Source of the DNA: Deltaproteobacteria bacterium
GTDB lineage: Bacteria; Myxococcota_A; Polyangia; Haliangiales; SHYZ01
Direction: 5' to 3'
DNA length: 34,738 nucleotides
Assembly: GCA_016210055.1 (NCBI GenBank)
Contig: JACQUZ010000175.1
Location: 1-34,738 of the forward strand
The notes under the pieces are model-generated. The model searched no databases and was not told where the DNA came from. It saw nothing but the letters and a program-made list of their open reading frames with translations. Position numbers and translations under genes: made by a program. Shown one piece after another: positions 1-8,512 of this stretch. Every line of letters begins with the position of its first letter. Position 1 is the stretch's first letter.

Positions 1-82
1 CCGCCAAGATCCCCATAGTCACCGTCCGGGCGGCACGGCTCGGTTCAACCCGACGATTGAGGCACGGTCGCCCGCCGACGCG

Positions 83-363
83 GTGCTCGCCTCACCTCCG
101 TCCTCGGCGACCCTGCCCCAATCGCCTTTTCGTTTTACCGTGCATTGGACTGGCGACTCGTGCACTCAACTCAACGTCAACAAGCGTGCGATACCCGTCG
201 GATCACGAACCGACCCATCGCTCGCCGAGCTCGTTCGCAAGCTCGCCGCGACACTCGACGACGGCGAGATCGCACGCATCCTCAACATGAAAAAGCTCAG
301 TACGCCGCGAGATTACGTTGGACGAAGGACCGCGTGCAGGTCTTACGAAAGGGTGCATTGTGA
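83..363 (+). pseudogene. Decayed serine recombinase C-terminal fragment
   Basis: The translation carries a pattern typical of the C-terminal region of large serine recombinases: a VHWTG-type strand, then a segment with DDGEIARILN, then a WTKDRVQVLR end. The first two parts are in the frame of position 83. The last part is in the next frame and ends at the TGA at 361-363, so a frameshift lies at about 315-330. The catalytic N-terminal domain is absent, although the frame is open to the left edge and more remnant may lie outside the window. The recognisable core is roughly 137-363. The fragment ends 7 bp from the 3' end of the tRNA-Glu gene, which suggests the remains of an integrated element. 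It is non-functional as read. The family assignment is from motif memory only. Confidence 0.6.
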
Positions 364-370
364 CGCAGGT

Positions 371-445
371 TGGTGACCCCACCGGGACTTGAACCCGGGA
401 TTGCGGCGTGAGAGGCCGCCGTCCTAACCGCTAGACCATGGGGCC
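371..445 (-). tRNA. tRNA-Glu (anticodon CTC)
   Basis: The reverse strand folds as a 75-nt cloverleaf. The acceptor arm starts GGCCCCA and pairs with TGGGGTC (one G-U pair), followed by discriminator A and an encoded CCA at 371-373. The anticodon stem GCGGC/GCCGC closes a CTCTCAC loop whose centre is CTC, reading GAG (Glu). The T arm contains the standard GGGTTCAAGTCCC. The gene has a consensus promoter upstream at 461-489 and a predicted leader of only about 8 nt. The recombinase remnant lies immediately beyond its 3' end. Confidence 0.95.
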
Positions 446-460
446 GTGACGAAACGTCTT

Positions 461-489
461 TTGATAATCGGACTCGTCCGGGATGTCAA
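461..489 (-). promoter_or_regulatory. Promoter of tRNA-Glu
   Basis: On the minus strand there is a perfect -35 TTGACA (484-489), a 17-bp spacer and a -10 TATCAA (461-466). The start of transcription would fall near 454, a few bases before the mature tRNA 5' end at 445. The -35 overlaps the first possible ATG (483) of the divergent HAD gene, which is one reason for preferring the later ATG for that gene. Confidence 0.7.
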
Positions 490-509
490 GCGATGCTACC
501 GTCCCTCGG

Positions 510-1217
510 ATGTCATTTCTCGACGCCATCATCGAGAACGTGCGAACGCATGCCAAGAAGGGCCATCGCCCAGTCGTCGTGTTTGACCTGGACTCGACCC
601 TCTTTTCCACCCAAGAGCGGAACTTTGCCATCCTGCGCGAGTTCGCAAGCGTCGCGGATGCGCCCCATGCGCTCGTGTCTATCGTGGGACGCCTGTGCGT
701 AGGCGACATGGGTTGGAATATCATGGATGACCTTCGGGTCCGCGGCTTGAGCGACGACGGCCTGCTTCGGCGGCTGCGAAGTTTCTGGCGCGAGCGATTC
801 TTCACGAACGAGTACCTGCGGCACGACAAGCCAATCCCTGGAGCCGTGGAGTTTGTCGCCGACGTGCACGTGGCGGGCGCCATTGTTTTCTACCTCACTG
901 GGCGCGACGAACCAGGAATGGGCGCTGGGACACGCGAGAGCCTTCGCACCCACGCATTTCCCTTCGAAGGGGAACGGGTTGTCCTCGAGCTCAAGCCTCG
1001 CTTTGAGGATGACGATCTCTCATTCAAGCGATCAGCCATCGATCGGATTCGCCAGCTTGGAGAGGTCGTGGCCGCATGTGAAAACGAGCCCGCCAACGCG
1101 AACCTTTTCTGCGACGCGTTCCCAAAGGCCGACGTTCTGTTCTTGGAGACGGTCCACTCCCCAAACCCGCCGCCGCTTTGCACGAAAGTCGCTCGCCTAG
1201 GCGATTTCCGACGGTAG
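510..1217 (+). CDS. HAD-superfamily hydrolase-like protein
   Basis: A 235-residue soluble protein. Motif I is a clear DLDST at residues 26-30, with the nucleophile Asp26 and acid Asp28. Motif II is the Thr of YLTGRDE (Thr130). Motif III is probably Lys173 (SFKRSA). The position of the usual acidic motif IV reads ENEPAN (residues 191-196), with Glu in place of the common Asp pair. The family usually transfers phosphate groups from small molecules or proteins; the substrate cannot be read from the sequence. An in-frame ATG at 483 would add nine residues, but it lies inside the tRNA promoter -35 and neither start has a good ribosome site. The gene stands alone, divergent from tRNA-Glu and convergent with the lipoprotein gene. 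Confidence 0.75.
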   Translation: MSFLDAIIENVRTHAKKGHRPVVVFDLDSTLFSTQERNFAILREFASVADAPHALVSIVGRLCVGDMGWNIMDDLRVRGLSDDGLLRRLRSFWRERFFTNEYLRHDKPIPGAVEFVADVHVAGAIVFYLTGRDEPGMGAGTRESLRTHAFPFEGERVVLELKPRFEDDDLSFKRSAIDRIRQLGEVVAACENEPANANLFCDAFPKADVLFLETVHSPNPPPLCTKVARLGDFRR

Positions 1218-1234
1218 TCAACGACTTGAGGTAC

Positions 1235-1271
1235 AAAAAAAATCCCCCGCCACCAGGCGGTGACGGGGGAT
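1235..1271 (-). terminator. Rho-independent terminator of the Cys-rich lipoprotein gene
   Basis: Reading the minus strand, ATCCCCCG and CGGGGGAT form an 8-bp stem. It is extended by a T-G wobble and CACC/GGTG around a four-base loop, and is followed by eight T (1235-1242). It lies 29 bp after the lipoprotein stop at 1300. No T-run follows on the plus strand, so it is oriented for the minus-strand gene. Confidence 0.9.
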
Positions 1272-1299
1272 TCGGTTCACGAACTGCTAGCAGCCAATG

Positions 1300-2475
1300 C
1301 TACGGCTGGCAGGTTCCCCAGCCGATCGTGTACTCGTCATCATCGGCGCTTTGCGCATCGGAACCGGCGTTCCAGAAGATCTTCTTGCAGGTTCCGGTGG
1401 TGCAGGGGTTGGTCTGAGCATCCAGGTCGCACGGCGTCTGGCACGTCGTGGCAACCGCAGGACCGCTCTTCGCGCAATACACACCAGCCACGCAGCGCTC
1501 GGCGGCAGGTGGCGGGGTTTCGCCGGTCTGGGCCGTGCAAGTTGCGTCAAGAGCCTTCTGGCCACCGGTCGCGTCCTTGTCGCACCAGCCCGTCTCGCGA
1601 AGCGGGTTCGTCGGTCCGCAGGCCGTGCCGTCCGGGCAGCCGCTCGTCGCAGCAACCGTAGAGCAAGCCTTGCCGGTGTCGCAAAGACCCAGGGTCAGCT
1701 TGTTGGTCAGCCACTTGGATTCGTCGCTGTCGTATTCCAGCTCCATCGACGAAACATCCACGCAGCCAGTTCCTTCCGGACAGCCGGTGGCCTCGCCCGA
1801 AAGAACCTTCTTGGGATCGCAGCGCTGAATGCACGTACCCTCGGTGGCCTCCCCTGGGGCAAAGCAGAAGCCCTGGGCATTGCACTTCCTGGCACCACCG
1901 GTGAGCGGCGGATCGCACGCGGCACCGATCGCCACGGCACCAACTTCCCAGCAGAGACCAATGTGATCGTCGTCGATCGGATCGCAGATACCCTCTTTCT
2001 GATCTGCTGCAGGGAGGCTCCGGTCTGCGCCAATCTTGCACGCGCCACCGGTGACTCCATTGCTCCTATCCTGACCGCAGATGGAAACCCAGCAGTGGTT
2101 GGCGATGGAGCCGTTGGTAATCCCGGCCGGCACGCAGAAGAGGTCGGTCGCGCACTCCGACGTCTTCGCGCACTTGGCGATGCAGATCTTGGTCGAGGTC
2201 AGAGAGACGCAATCCGAGGTCGGATTCGCGCAGTCGTTGCTGGTGTTGCACTTCCCCGCCGCACTGAAGTCCAGGTCCTTCACAGTTCCACGCTGGGGCG
2301 CAGCGTCGATCGTAAAGGTCGGCTTGGCGTCAGGCGCGCCCTTGGCCGCGTCCGGCGGAAGCGAGATCCCAGCATCGGGCTTCTTGTCTTCTTCATCTCC
2401 TCCACTGCACCCTGCGATGCCCACGGCGAGCACTCCCACCGCGAGAAGCGAAACAAAGCTACGGTTCCTCATCAT
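1300..2475 (-). CDS. Cysteine-rich secreted lipoprotein, function unknown
   Basis: A 391-residue predicted lipoprotein. The signal peptide (MMRNRSFVSLLAVGVLAVGIAG) ends in a lipobox with the acylated cysteine at residue 23, followed by an acidic linker rich in D, P and A. The mature part holds 32 further cysteines spread evenly in short CxxxxC-like spacings, suggesting up to 16 disulfides and an envelope or cell-surface location. Such proteins are abundant in myxobacteria and mostly uncharacterised. The tandem ATGATG start is preceded by GGAGGAGG, a very strong ribosome site. The gene is monocistronic, with its own promoter (2532-2561) and terminator (1235-1271). No catalytic domain was recognised. 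Confidence 0.85.
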   Translation of the reverse strand: MMRNRSFVSLLAVGVLAVGIAGCSGGDEEDKKPDAGISLPPDAAKGAPDAKPTFTIDAAPQRGTVKDLDFSAAGKCNTSNDCANPTSDCVSLTSTKICIAKCAKTSECATDLFCVPAGITNGSIANHCWVSICGQDRSNGVTGGACKIGADRSLPAADQKEGICDPIDDDHIGLCWEVGAVAIGAACDPPLTGGARKCNAQGFCFAPGEATEGTCIQRCDPKKVLSGEATGCPEGTGCVDVSSMELEYDSDESKWLTNKLTLGLCDTGKACSTVAATSGCPDGTACGPTNPLRETGWCDKDATGGQKALDATCTAQTGETPPPAAERCVAGVYCAKSGPAVATTCQTPCDLDAQTNPCTTGTCKKIFWNAGSDAQSADDDEYTIGWGTCQP

Positions 2476-2517
2476 TCAATCCTCCTCCCAAGCGTGAACG
2501 CGCAACCGGCAGCTGCG

Positions 2518-2561
2518 CCTGACCGTGCTAGCTCGTATCGCGACGGGCGGTCAGGTGTCAA
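2518..2561 (-). promoter_or_regulatory. Promoter with dyad-symmetric operator for the lipoprotein gene
   Basis: On the minus strand there is a consensus -35 TTGACA (2556-2561), an 18-bp spacer and a weak -10 TACGAG (2532-2537). A perfect 8-bp inverted repeat, CCTGACCG (2518-2525) and CGGTCAGG (2548-2555), flanks the -10 and abuts the -35. A repressor-type site is the natural reading, but no regulator was identified. Confidence 0.4.
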
Positions 2562-2578
2562 GCAATTCGCCACTGGGG

Positions 2579-3802
2579 TTAGAAGGAGCCAGCAACAAGA
2601 TCGATCATCACGCGAGTGCGCGCAGGCAAACCGCCTGCCCCCGGACACGCGGTCGAGCCCAACGATGGGAACCCCAGGCGCCACGTGCCGTAGTCGTCGC
2701 GTACGACGAGCCCCCGCGCATTTCGCTGCGCCGCGTCACCTTCGGCCCTGCGCATCCCTTTCGTCCAACGCCAGGCCACGTACGCGCCTCCCAGCATGCT
2801 CCCAAGGGAAATCACCGACGTGGCCTGCACCGCGCCATCTTCGCCCTGGAGTGCAGGATAAAGAAGAACCCACGGCAATGCTGCGCCCGCCGCTGCACCG
2901 AGATCGATCAACGCCAGCCTCGACGTGCTTTCTTTTATCCTTGGGGCCAAGAACACCCCTGCCCCGAGACCTGCCGCAGCGCCAAGCACGCTGTTAAGGG
3001 AGTACGCCCGCCCCTGCGCAGGCTGTGACATTCCTCCGACGAGCAGGCCGGACAAGGCACCAGCAGTGCCGAGCGAGTTGACGAGCAGCAAGTCGGAATC
3101 CGAAGGCGTCGCCGGCTCCCCGAACTTCCACGCCGCCCATCCGCCCACTGCGCCGCCGACGACAGCCGGCAATACGTAGGCGAGCGCCGAACCGTCGTCC
3201 GAATCAGATGGATCATCCACCAAGTGCCCCACCGCAAGGCCCGACAGCCCGCCCCAGGCAATCCCCGACGCGAGAAGCCAACTAGCGCGGCGCCCAGCAC
3301 TCGGCGCTGACGATGCGGCGCCGTACGGATTGACGAGCTCGAGTGACTCCTGCACCCCGTCTTCTGTTTCCAGGATTCCGACGCCATCGCCTGTATCGGT
3401 GTACGGGTCGAGCGGCATCTCCTCGGATATCGGCTCTTCATCACCAACCGCGTACGGGTTTGACGGGACACCGCCTTCCGGATGGCCTATCGTCGCACTC
3501 GCCTTACCTGCGGGAACGGTCCACGTGCTCCCCAGCTTCTCCTCGCACCACCTCAAAAGCTCGCGCGCACGCTCCGCGTACGGTCCGTCCGGGCTCACTG
3601 CCAGCGATTCTTCGAGGAGTCGACGTGCACTCACGACATCGCCCGCCGCATGAAGCCGCGCCGCCCGTTCGAGCAGGGCGCGGGAAATCTCTTCCTTCAC
3701 GTCAGCCGGCACGACGGTCGACGCATCCGCCGCCTGCTCGTTGGCCAAGGCCGCCCTCGGGACCACGAAGAAAAGCCCAAAGAAGACGAGAACGCGAAGC
3801 AT
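2579..3802 (-). CDS. Exported TPR-like membrane protein, unknown
   Basis: A 407-residue protein with a signal peptide (cleavage likely after ALA, about residue 20). A helical segment with TPR character follows (about residues 35-90: LLERAARLHAAGDVVSARRLLEES). Next comes an acidic P/G/D linker (about 95-170), then a C-terminal half with several Gly/Ala-rich hydrophobic segments that look membrane-embedded. It is the last gene of a three-gene minus-strand operon, with its ATG only 3 bp after the stop of the permease gene. No catalytic motif was recognised. The tail after the last hydrophobic segment is about 60 residues and polar. Confidence 0.6.
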   Translation of the reverse strand: MLRVLVFFGLFFVVPRAALANEQAADASTVVPADVKEEISRALLERAARLHAAGDVVSARRLLEESLAVSPDGPYAERARELLRWCEEKLGSTWTVPAGKASATIGHPEGGVPSNPYAVGDEEPISEEMPLDPYTDTGDGVGILETEDGVQESLELVNPYGAASSAPSAGRRASWLLASGIAWGGLSGLAVGHLVDDPSDSDDGSALAYVLPAVVGGAVGGWAAWKFGEPATPSDSDLLLVNSLGTAGALSGLLVGGMSQPAQGRAYSLNSVLGAAAGLGAGVFLAPRIKESTSRLALIDLGAAAGAALPWVLLYPALQGEDGAVQATSVISLGSMLGGAYVAWRWTKGMRRAEGDAAQRNARGLVVRDDYGTWRLGFPSLGSTACPGAGGLPARTRVMIDLVAGSF

Positions 3803-3805
3803 GAC

Positions 3806-5182
3806 CTATGACGCCTTGGCCGCGACGCCGGGGACGCTCGCGTCAGCTTTCCATGCCCGTGAGCGGAAGTACACGAACAGCGTCTGGATAATCGAAGCTA
3901 CGGGCACGGCCAAGAGCGCGCCCACGAGACCGTACGTATGCTCCCCTGCAATCAAGGAGAAGATCACCAGCACCGGGTGCATCTTGGCCGCGGTCCCAAT
4001 AATATTTGGATTTAGGAAATTGGCCTCGATGAAATGAATCCCCAGGATCCATCCAAGAACGGCGATTCCGCGGATTAGATCAATGCCTTCGGGCCCCGAG
4101 ACGAGGGCAATGCCGACGATTGGAATCGACGAGAGGATTGAGCCAAAAATAGGTATCAGGCTCATCACCCCGGCCACGACCGCGAGGAGAAGGCCGTACT
4201 TGACGTGGAAAATGAGAAGCCCCGCGTAGGTAAGGAGCCCATTCACCAGGCAAATCAACAACTGCCCGCGAATGACGCCGTTTAATCCCCGGTCAATCCC
4301 GACCACGATATGATCGTAATCCCCACGATGCCGAGCCGGTATTACTCCGCGAGCAAGCGAGTGGATTCGCGACATGTCGATGAGAATAAAGGCGGCTACC
4401 ATGAGCACCAAGACGAACTTCATGATGAGCGTCACTACGCCAGACACGAGCGCGTGGCCGAAACGAAGGAGCTCGGAGAGCTGCCCCTCCAACCCGAGGG
4501 CTGCCTTGGTAATCCGCTCGCGCAAGACGTCCTCCAGCTGCTTCCTGTGCCCCTCTTCCGGCGGTTTCAACACAAACCGCCCCTCCCCAACGCGCTCGAC
4601 CTCGATCCCTTCTGCCGGAATAGCCACCGCATAGGTCCCTCCGGGCAGGGGCAAGACCGTGAGCACTGTCCCCGAAGGGTTCGGAAGGGCTGGGGGCACG
4701 ACAGGAGGTGACGTGTCGTCCGCTTGACCGTAAGGCGGTGCGAGCGACGGGAAACGCCTTTCCAGCCAACGCGCCGCCTGGGGCGTCCACTCGTCGTTTA
4801 CCCGCGCCCAGAGCTTGGGTGCCTCGCGCCCCAAGCGCGCGAAGTCCCCGGACAGGCGCGGCAGGAAAGCGGCAAAGAAGAGGCCCATCCCGGCAATGAG
4901 CAGGAGGTAGCAGAAAATCACGGCCACGCCCCGTGGCACCTTGCGTCCCCTGATCTCCATGGAGGAGATGCGGTTCACCGCTGGCGCCAAGATGTACGCC
5001 AGCGTCACGGCGAAGATGAACGGCAGAAGGACGTCGCGGAACCAATAGGCCACGACGACGATGAAGAGCGCGAACCCCCATAGCTTGGCGAACCGCCGGA
5101 TCCAGGGCACGCGCTCGGAGCCTCCTGGATCGGGCGCCGATGAGCTGGCGCCAGAGCTTTCTTGTACAACCTCCGGGATCAC
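3806..5182 (-). CDS. AI-2E family (PerM-like) transporter
   Basis: A 458-residue polytopic protein with the layout of the AI-2E/PerM family. It has an N-terminal pair of membrane helices (about 30-75, with the ILAPAVNRI loop), a large soluble segment between about residues 105 and 230, then a run of C-terminal helices carrying the GLLTYAGLLIFHVKYGLLLAVVAG-type region and a PIFGSILSSIP motif. Family members export small molecules or work as Na+/H+ antiporters; the substrate here is unknown. It starts with GTG overlapping the HIT stop (GTGA), with GAGGGG upstream. This indicates translational coupling within the HIT-permease-TPR operon. Confidence 0.85.
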   Translation of the reverse strand: MIPEVVQESSGASSSAPDPGGSERVPWIRRFAKLWGFALFIVVVAYWFRDVLLPFIFAVTLAYILAPAVNRISSMEIRGRKVPRGVAVIFCYLLLIAGMGLFFAAFLPRLSGDFARLGREAPKLWARVNDEWTPQAARWLERRFPSLAPPYGQADDTSPPVVPPALPNPSGTVLTVLPLPGGTYAVAIPAEGIEVERVGEGRFVLKPPEEGHRKQLEDVLRERITKAALGLEGQLSELLRFGHALVSGVVTLIMKFVLVLMVAAFILIDMSRIHSLARGVIPARHRGDYDHIVVGIDRGLNGVIRGQLLICLVNGLLTYAGLLIFHVKYGLLLAVVAGVMSLIPIFGSILSSIPIVGIALVSGPEGIDLIRGIAVLGWILGIHFIEANFLNPNIIGTAAKMHPVLVIFSLIAGEHTYGLVGALLAVPVASIIQTLFVYFRSRAWKADASVPGVAAKAS

Positions 5183-5688
5183 TCGGGCCCCTCACCGAGC
5201 GGCGCGAAAAAAGGCAAGAGCCGCTCATAACTGGTTACGAGGTGGTCCCCCATGACCTTGGTCTCCCCCAGGACGGGCATGAAGTTCGTATCGCCGTTCC
5301 AGCGCGGCACGATGTGGTAATGGCAATGGCTGTCGATCCCTGCGCCCGCCACGCGCCCCAAGTTCATGCCCACGTTGAAGCCATGCGGCGACATCGCCGT
5401 ACGGATGGCTTTCGTCGCCCGGCGCAAGAGATCCATGGTCCCCATGTACTCCGCTTCCGAAAGCTGCTCGGGATCCGACGCGTGGCGCCGCGGAATGACC
5501 ATCACATGGCCATTGTTGTACGGGTACTTGTTCATCATGACAAAGGCGTGGGGTGCCTGGCAGAGGATCAAGTGATCGCGAAAGCGTGCCCTACCCGGGG
5601 CCGGAAAAGCGCACAAGATGCACTCCTCGCCTTTCGCGGAGTCCGCAAGGATGTAGGCAAGTCGCCAGGGGGCCCAAAGGTGCTTCAT
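5179..5688 (-). CDS. HIT-family nucleotide hydrolase/phosphorylase
   Basis: A 169-residue protein that opens with MKHLWAPWRLAYI and CxxC (Cys23, Cys26), as in HIT proteins related to bacterial Ap4A phosphorylase/hydrolase. The histidine triad is H121-C-H123-Y-H125-I-V-P, with the catalytic histidine expected at the middle position of the triad. Known relatives cleave dinucleoside polyphosphates or nucleotide phosphoramidates in the cytosol. It is the first gene of the HIT-permease-TPR operon. GAGGAA stands upstream of the ATG. The terminator of rpsA lies about 40 bp before it, so a separate promoter must lie in the short gap, or readthrough occurs. Confidence 0.9.
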   Translation of the reverse strand: MKHLWAPWRLAYILADSAKGEECILCAFPAPGRARFRDHLILCQAPHAFVMMNKYPYNNGHVMVIPRRHASDPEQLSEAEYMGTMDLLRRATKAIRTAMSPHGFNVGMNLGRVAGAGIDSHCHYHIVPRWNGDTNFMPVLGETKVMGDHLVTSYERLLPFFAPLGEGPE

Positions 5689-5722
5689 GGGTATTCCTCG
5701 CCGGTGAAATTATCACAGCCCG

Positions 5723-5756
5723 AAAACAGCACGACCCCGGAATTCCGGGGTCGTGC
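5723..5756 (-). terminator. Rho-independent terminator after rpsA
   Basis: A 12-bp perfect palindromic stem (GCACGACCCCGG, loop AATT) spans 5729-5756. On the minus strand it is followed by TGTTTTC, an imperfect U-tract. It lies 73 bp after the rpsA stop at 5829 and before the HIT gene. Confidence 0.75.
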
Positions 5757-5828
5757 GCCTAACATTTTGAGAACGAGTTCAAAACCCCCGCTGGCAGCCC
5801 CGGGAAAAGGGGCGCGCAGCAGGTTTGA

Positions 5829-7610
<1,782 letters not shown>

Positions 7611-7688
7611 GCGAAATTTTGCTCCTAGAACCCGGGCTTGGATTTGCGCGGCGTAAATGCCCTGCAACCCGGGGTAAACGGGGTCATG

Positions 7689-7717
7689 GAAATACCGCTT
7701 AAGCTTGGCGTTGTCAA
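7689..7717 (-). promoter_or_regulatory. rpsA promoter
   Basis: On the minus strand there is a perfect -35 TTGACA (7712-7717) overlapping the cmk stop codon, a 17-bp spacer and a -10-like TATTTC (7689-7694). This would give a leader of about 70 nt before the rpsA ATG, long enough for the S1 self-regulation known in other bacteria, though no specific structure was identified. Confidence 0.6.
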
Positions 7718-8391
7718 CCAGAACGCTCGCGGGAACGCACGACTTGTTCCATCTTGTGCACCACGTCGTCGGGATTCAAGCCCGCGGAGTCGATGACAAC
7801 GGCATCCTCGGCCTGCTTGAGCGGAGCAGCAGCCCGGGTTTCGTCTCGCTGATCCCGCGAGATAACCTCTGCGACGGTCGCGTCGAGGTCGACCTCATAC
7901 CCCTTGGCCCTGAGCTCTTCGTAACGCCTCCGCGCGCGTACCTCGGGCGGCGCGGTGAGGAAGAACTTCGCCTTGGCGTCGGGAAAAACCACCGTGCCCA
8001 CGTCACGTCCTTCGGCGACCACGCCGCCACTTTCCCCGAGACGCCGCTGAAGGGCGAGAAGGGCCTCCCGGACCTCGGGGTGCGCCGACACCCGCGAGGC
8101 CCCCTGGGACATGTCGGGCGTGCGGATCGCTTCGGTGACGTCTTCGCCCCCCAAAATGACGCGGTTCGCATCCCCTTCGAAAACGAAATCGATGCGCAGG
8201 CCTTTCGCGATTGCCGCGCACGTGCGGGCGTCATCCCACGAAACGCCCTGACGCGTGGCTTCGAGGGCCACGGCACGATAGATAGCACCCGTGTCGAGAA
8301 GCCGGTACCCCAGCGCGCGTGCCAGCTTCTTGGAGACTGTGGACTTTCCGGCTCCTGCCGGTCCGTCGATGGCGACGACCAAGCGACCCAT
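7714..8391 (-). CDS. cmk: Cytidylate kinase
   Basis: A 225-residue protein with the P-loop GPAGAGKST at residues 10-18. Near residue 32 is the LDTGAIYRAVA motif that binds CMP in this family. A DVGTVVFPDAKAKFFLTA segment follows, and the RDQRDETRAAAPLKQAEDAVVID region near the end is characteristic of bacterial Cmk. It phosphorylates CMP and dCMP to the diphosphates in the cytosol. The length is normal. The ATG has no clear ribosome site, and a good -10 element ends only 8 bp before it (see the promoter at 8400-8428), so the mRNA may be leaderless. rpsA follows 103 bp downstream. Confidence 0.97.
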   Translation of the reverse strand: MGRLVVAIDGPAGAGKSTVSKKLARALGYRLLDTGAIYRAVALEATRQGVSWDDARTCAAIAKGLRIDFVFEGDANRVILGGEDVTEAIRTPDMSQGASRVSAHPEVREALLALQRRLGESGGVVAEGRDVGTVVFPDAKAKFFLTAPPEVRARRRYEELRAKGYEVDLDATVAEVISRDQRDETRAAAPLKQAEDAVVIDSAGLNPDDVVHKMEQVVRSRERSG

Positions 8392-8399
8392 TGGCGTCC

Positions 8400-8428
8400 A
8401 AAATACGAGGAGGCTACGGCTGGGTCAA
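8400..8428 (-). promoter_or_regulatory. cmk promoter, probably leaderless
   Basis: On the minus strand there is TTGACC (8423-8428), a 17-bp spacer and TATTTT (8400-8405), followed by 8 bp and then the cmk ATG. Transcription starting at the usual distance would begin at or within 1-2 nt of the A of ATG. The same geometry occurs upstream of the PilZ gene at 24783. Confidence 0.6.
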
Positions 8429-8437
8429 CAGTAGCTG

Positions 8438-8480
8438 CGGAGCTTTCCGAGCTCCTGCTGCCCGCCGATGATAATCGGCG
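8438..8480. repeat. Copy of a 30-bp sequence also found in the 33.7-kb MITE, plus hairpin
   Basis: Read on the minus strand, 8438-8467 matches 33758-33787 at 29 of 30 bases; the shared stretch ends in GCTCGGAAAGCTCCG. An adjoining 7-bp hairpin, CGCCGAT/ATCGGCG, spans 8463-8480. Both sit in the divergent gap between cmk and the plus-strand operon, upstream of the cmk -35. Possibilities are a decayed mobile-element copy, a common regulatory site, or a captured coding fragment, since both copies can be read as a GGQQ[E/K]LGKLR peptide. Confidence 0.5.
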
Positions 8481-8512
8481 CACGACCGCCTGGGATGATA
8501 CGATCCGCCTGG

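Noticed and set aside
1297..2997. Long open frame on the plus strand over the Cys-rich lipoprotein
   Set aside because: It is antisense to a gene with a lipobox and a strong ribosome site; the plus-strand frame has no recognisable domain and reflects high GC.
8425..8512. Minus-strand peptide reading ...RIIPGGRAPIIIGGQQELGKLRSYC before cmk
   Set aside because: It has no clear start and its stop lies in the cmk -35; it is kept only as a possible fragment linked to the shared 30-bp sequence.
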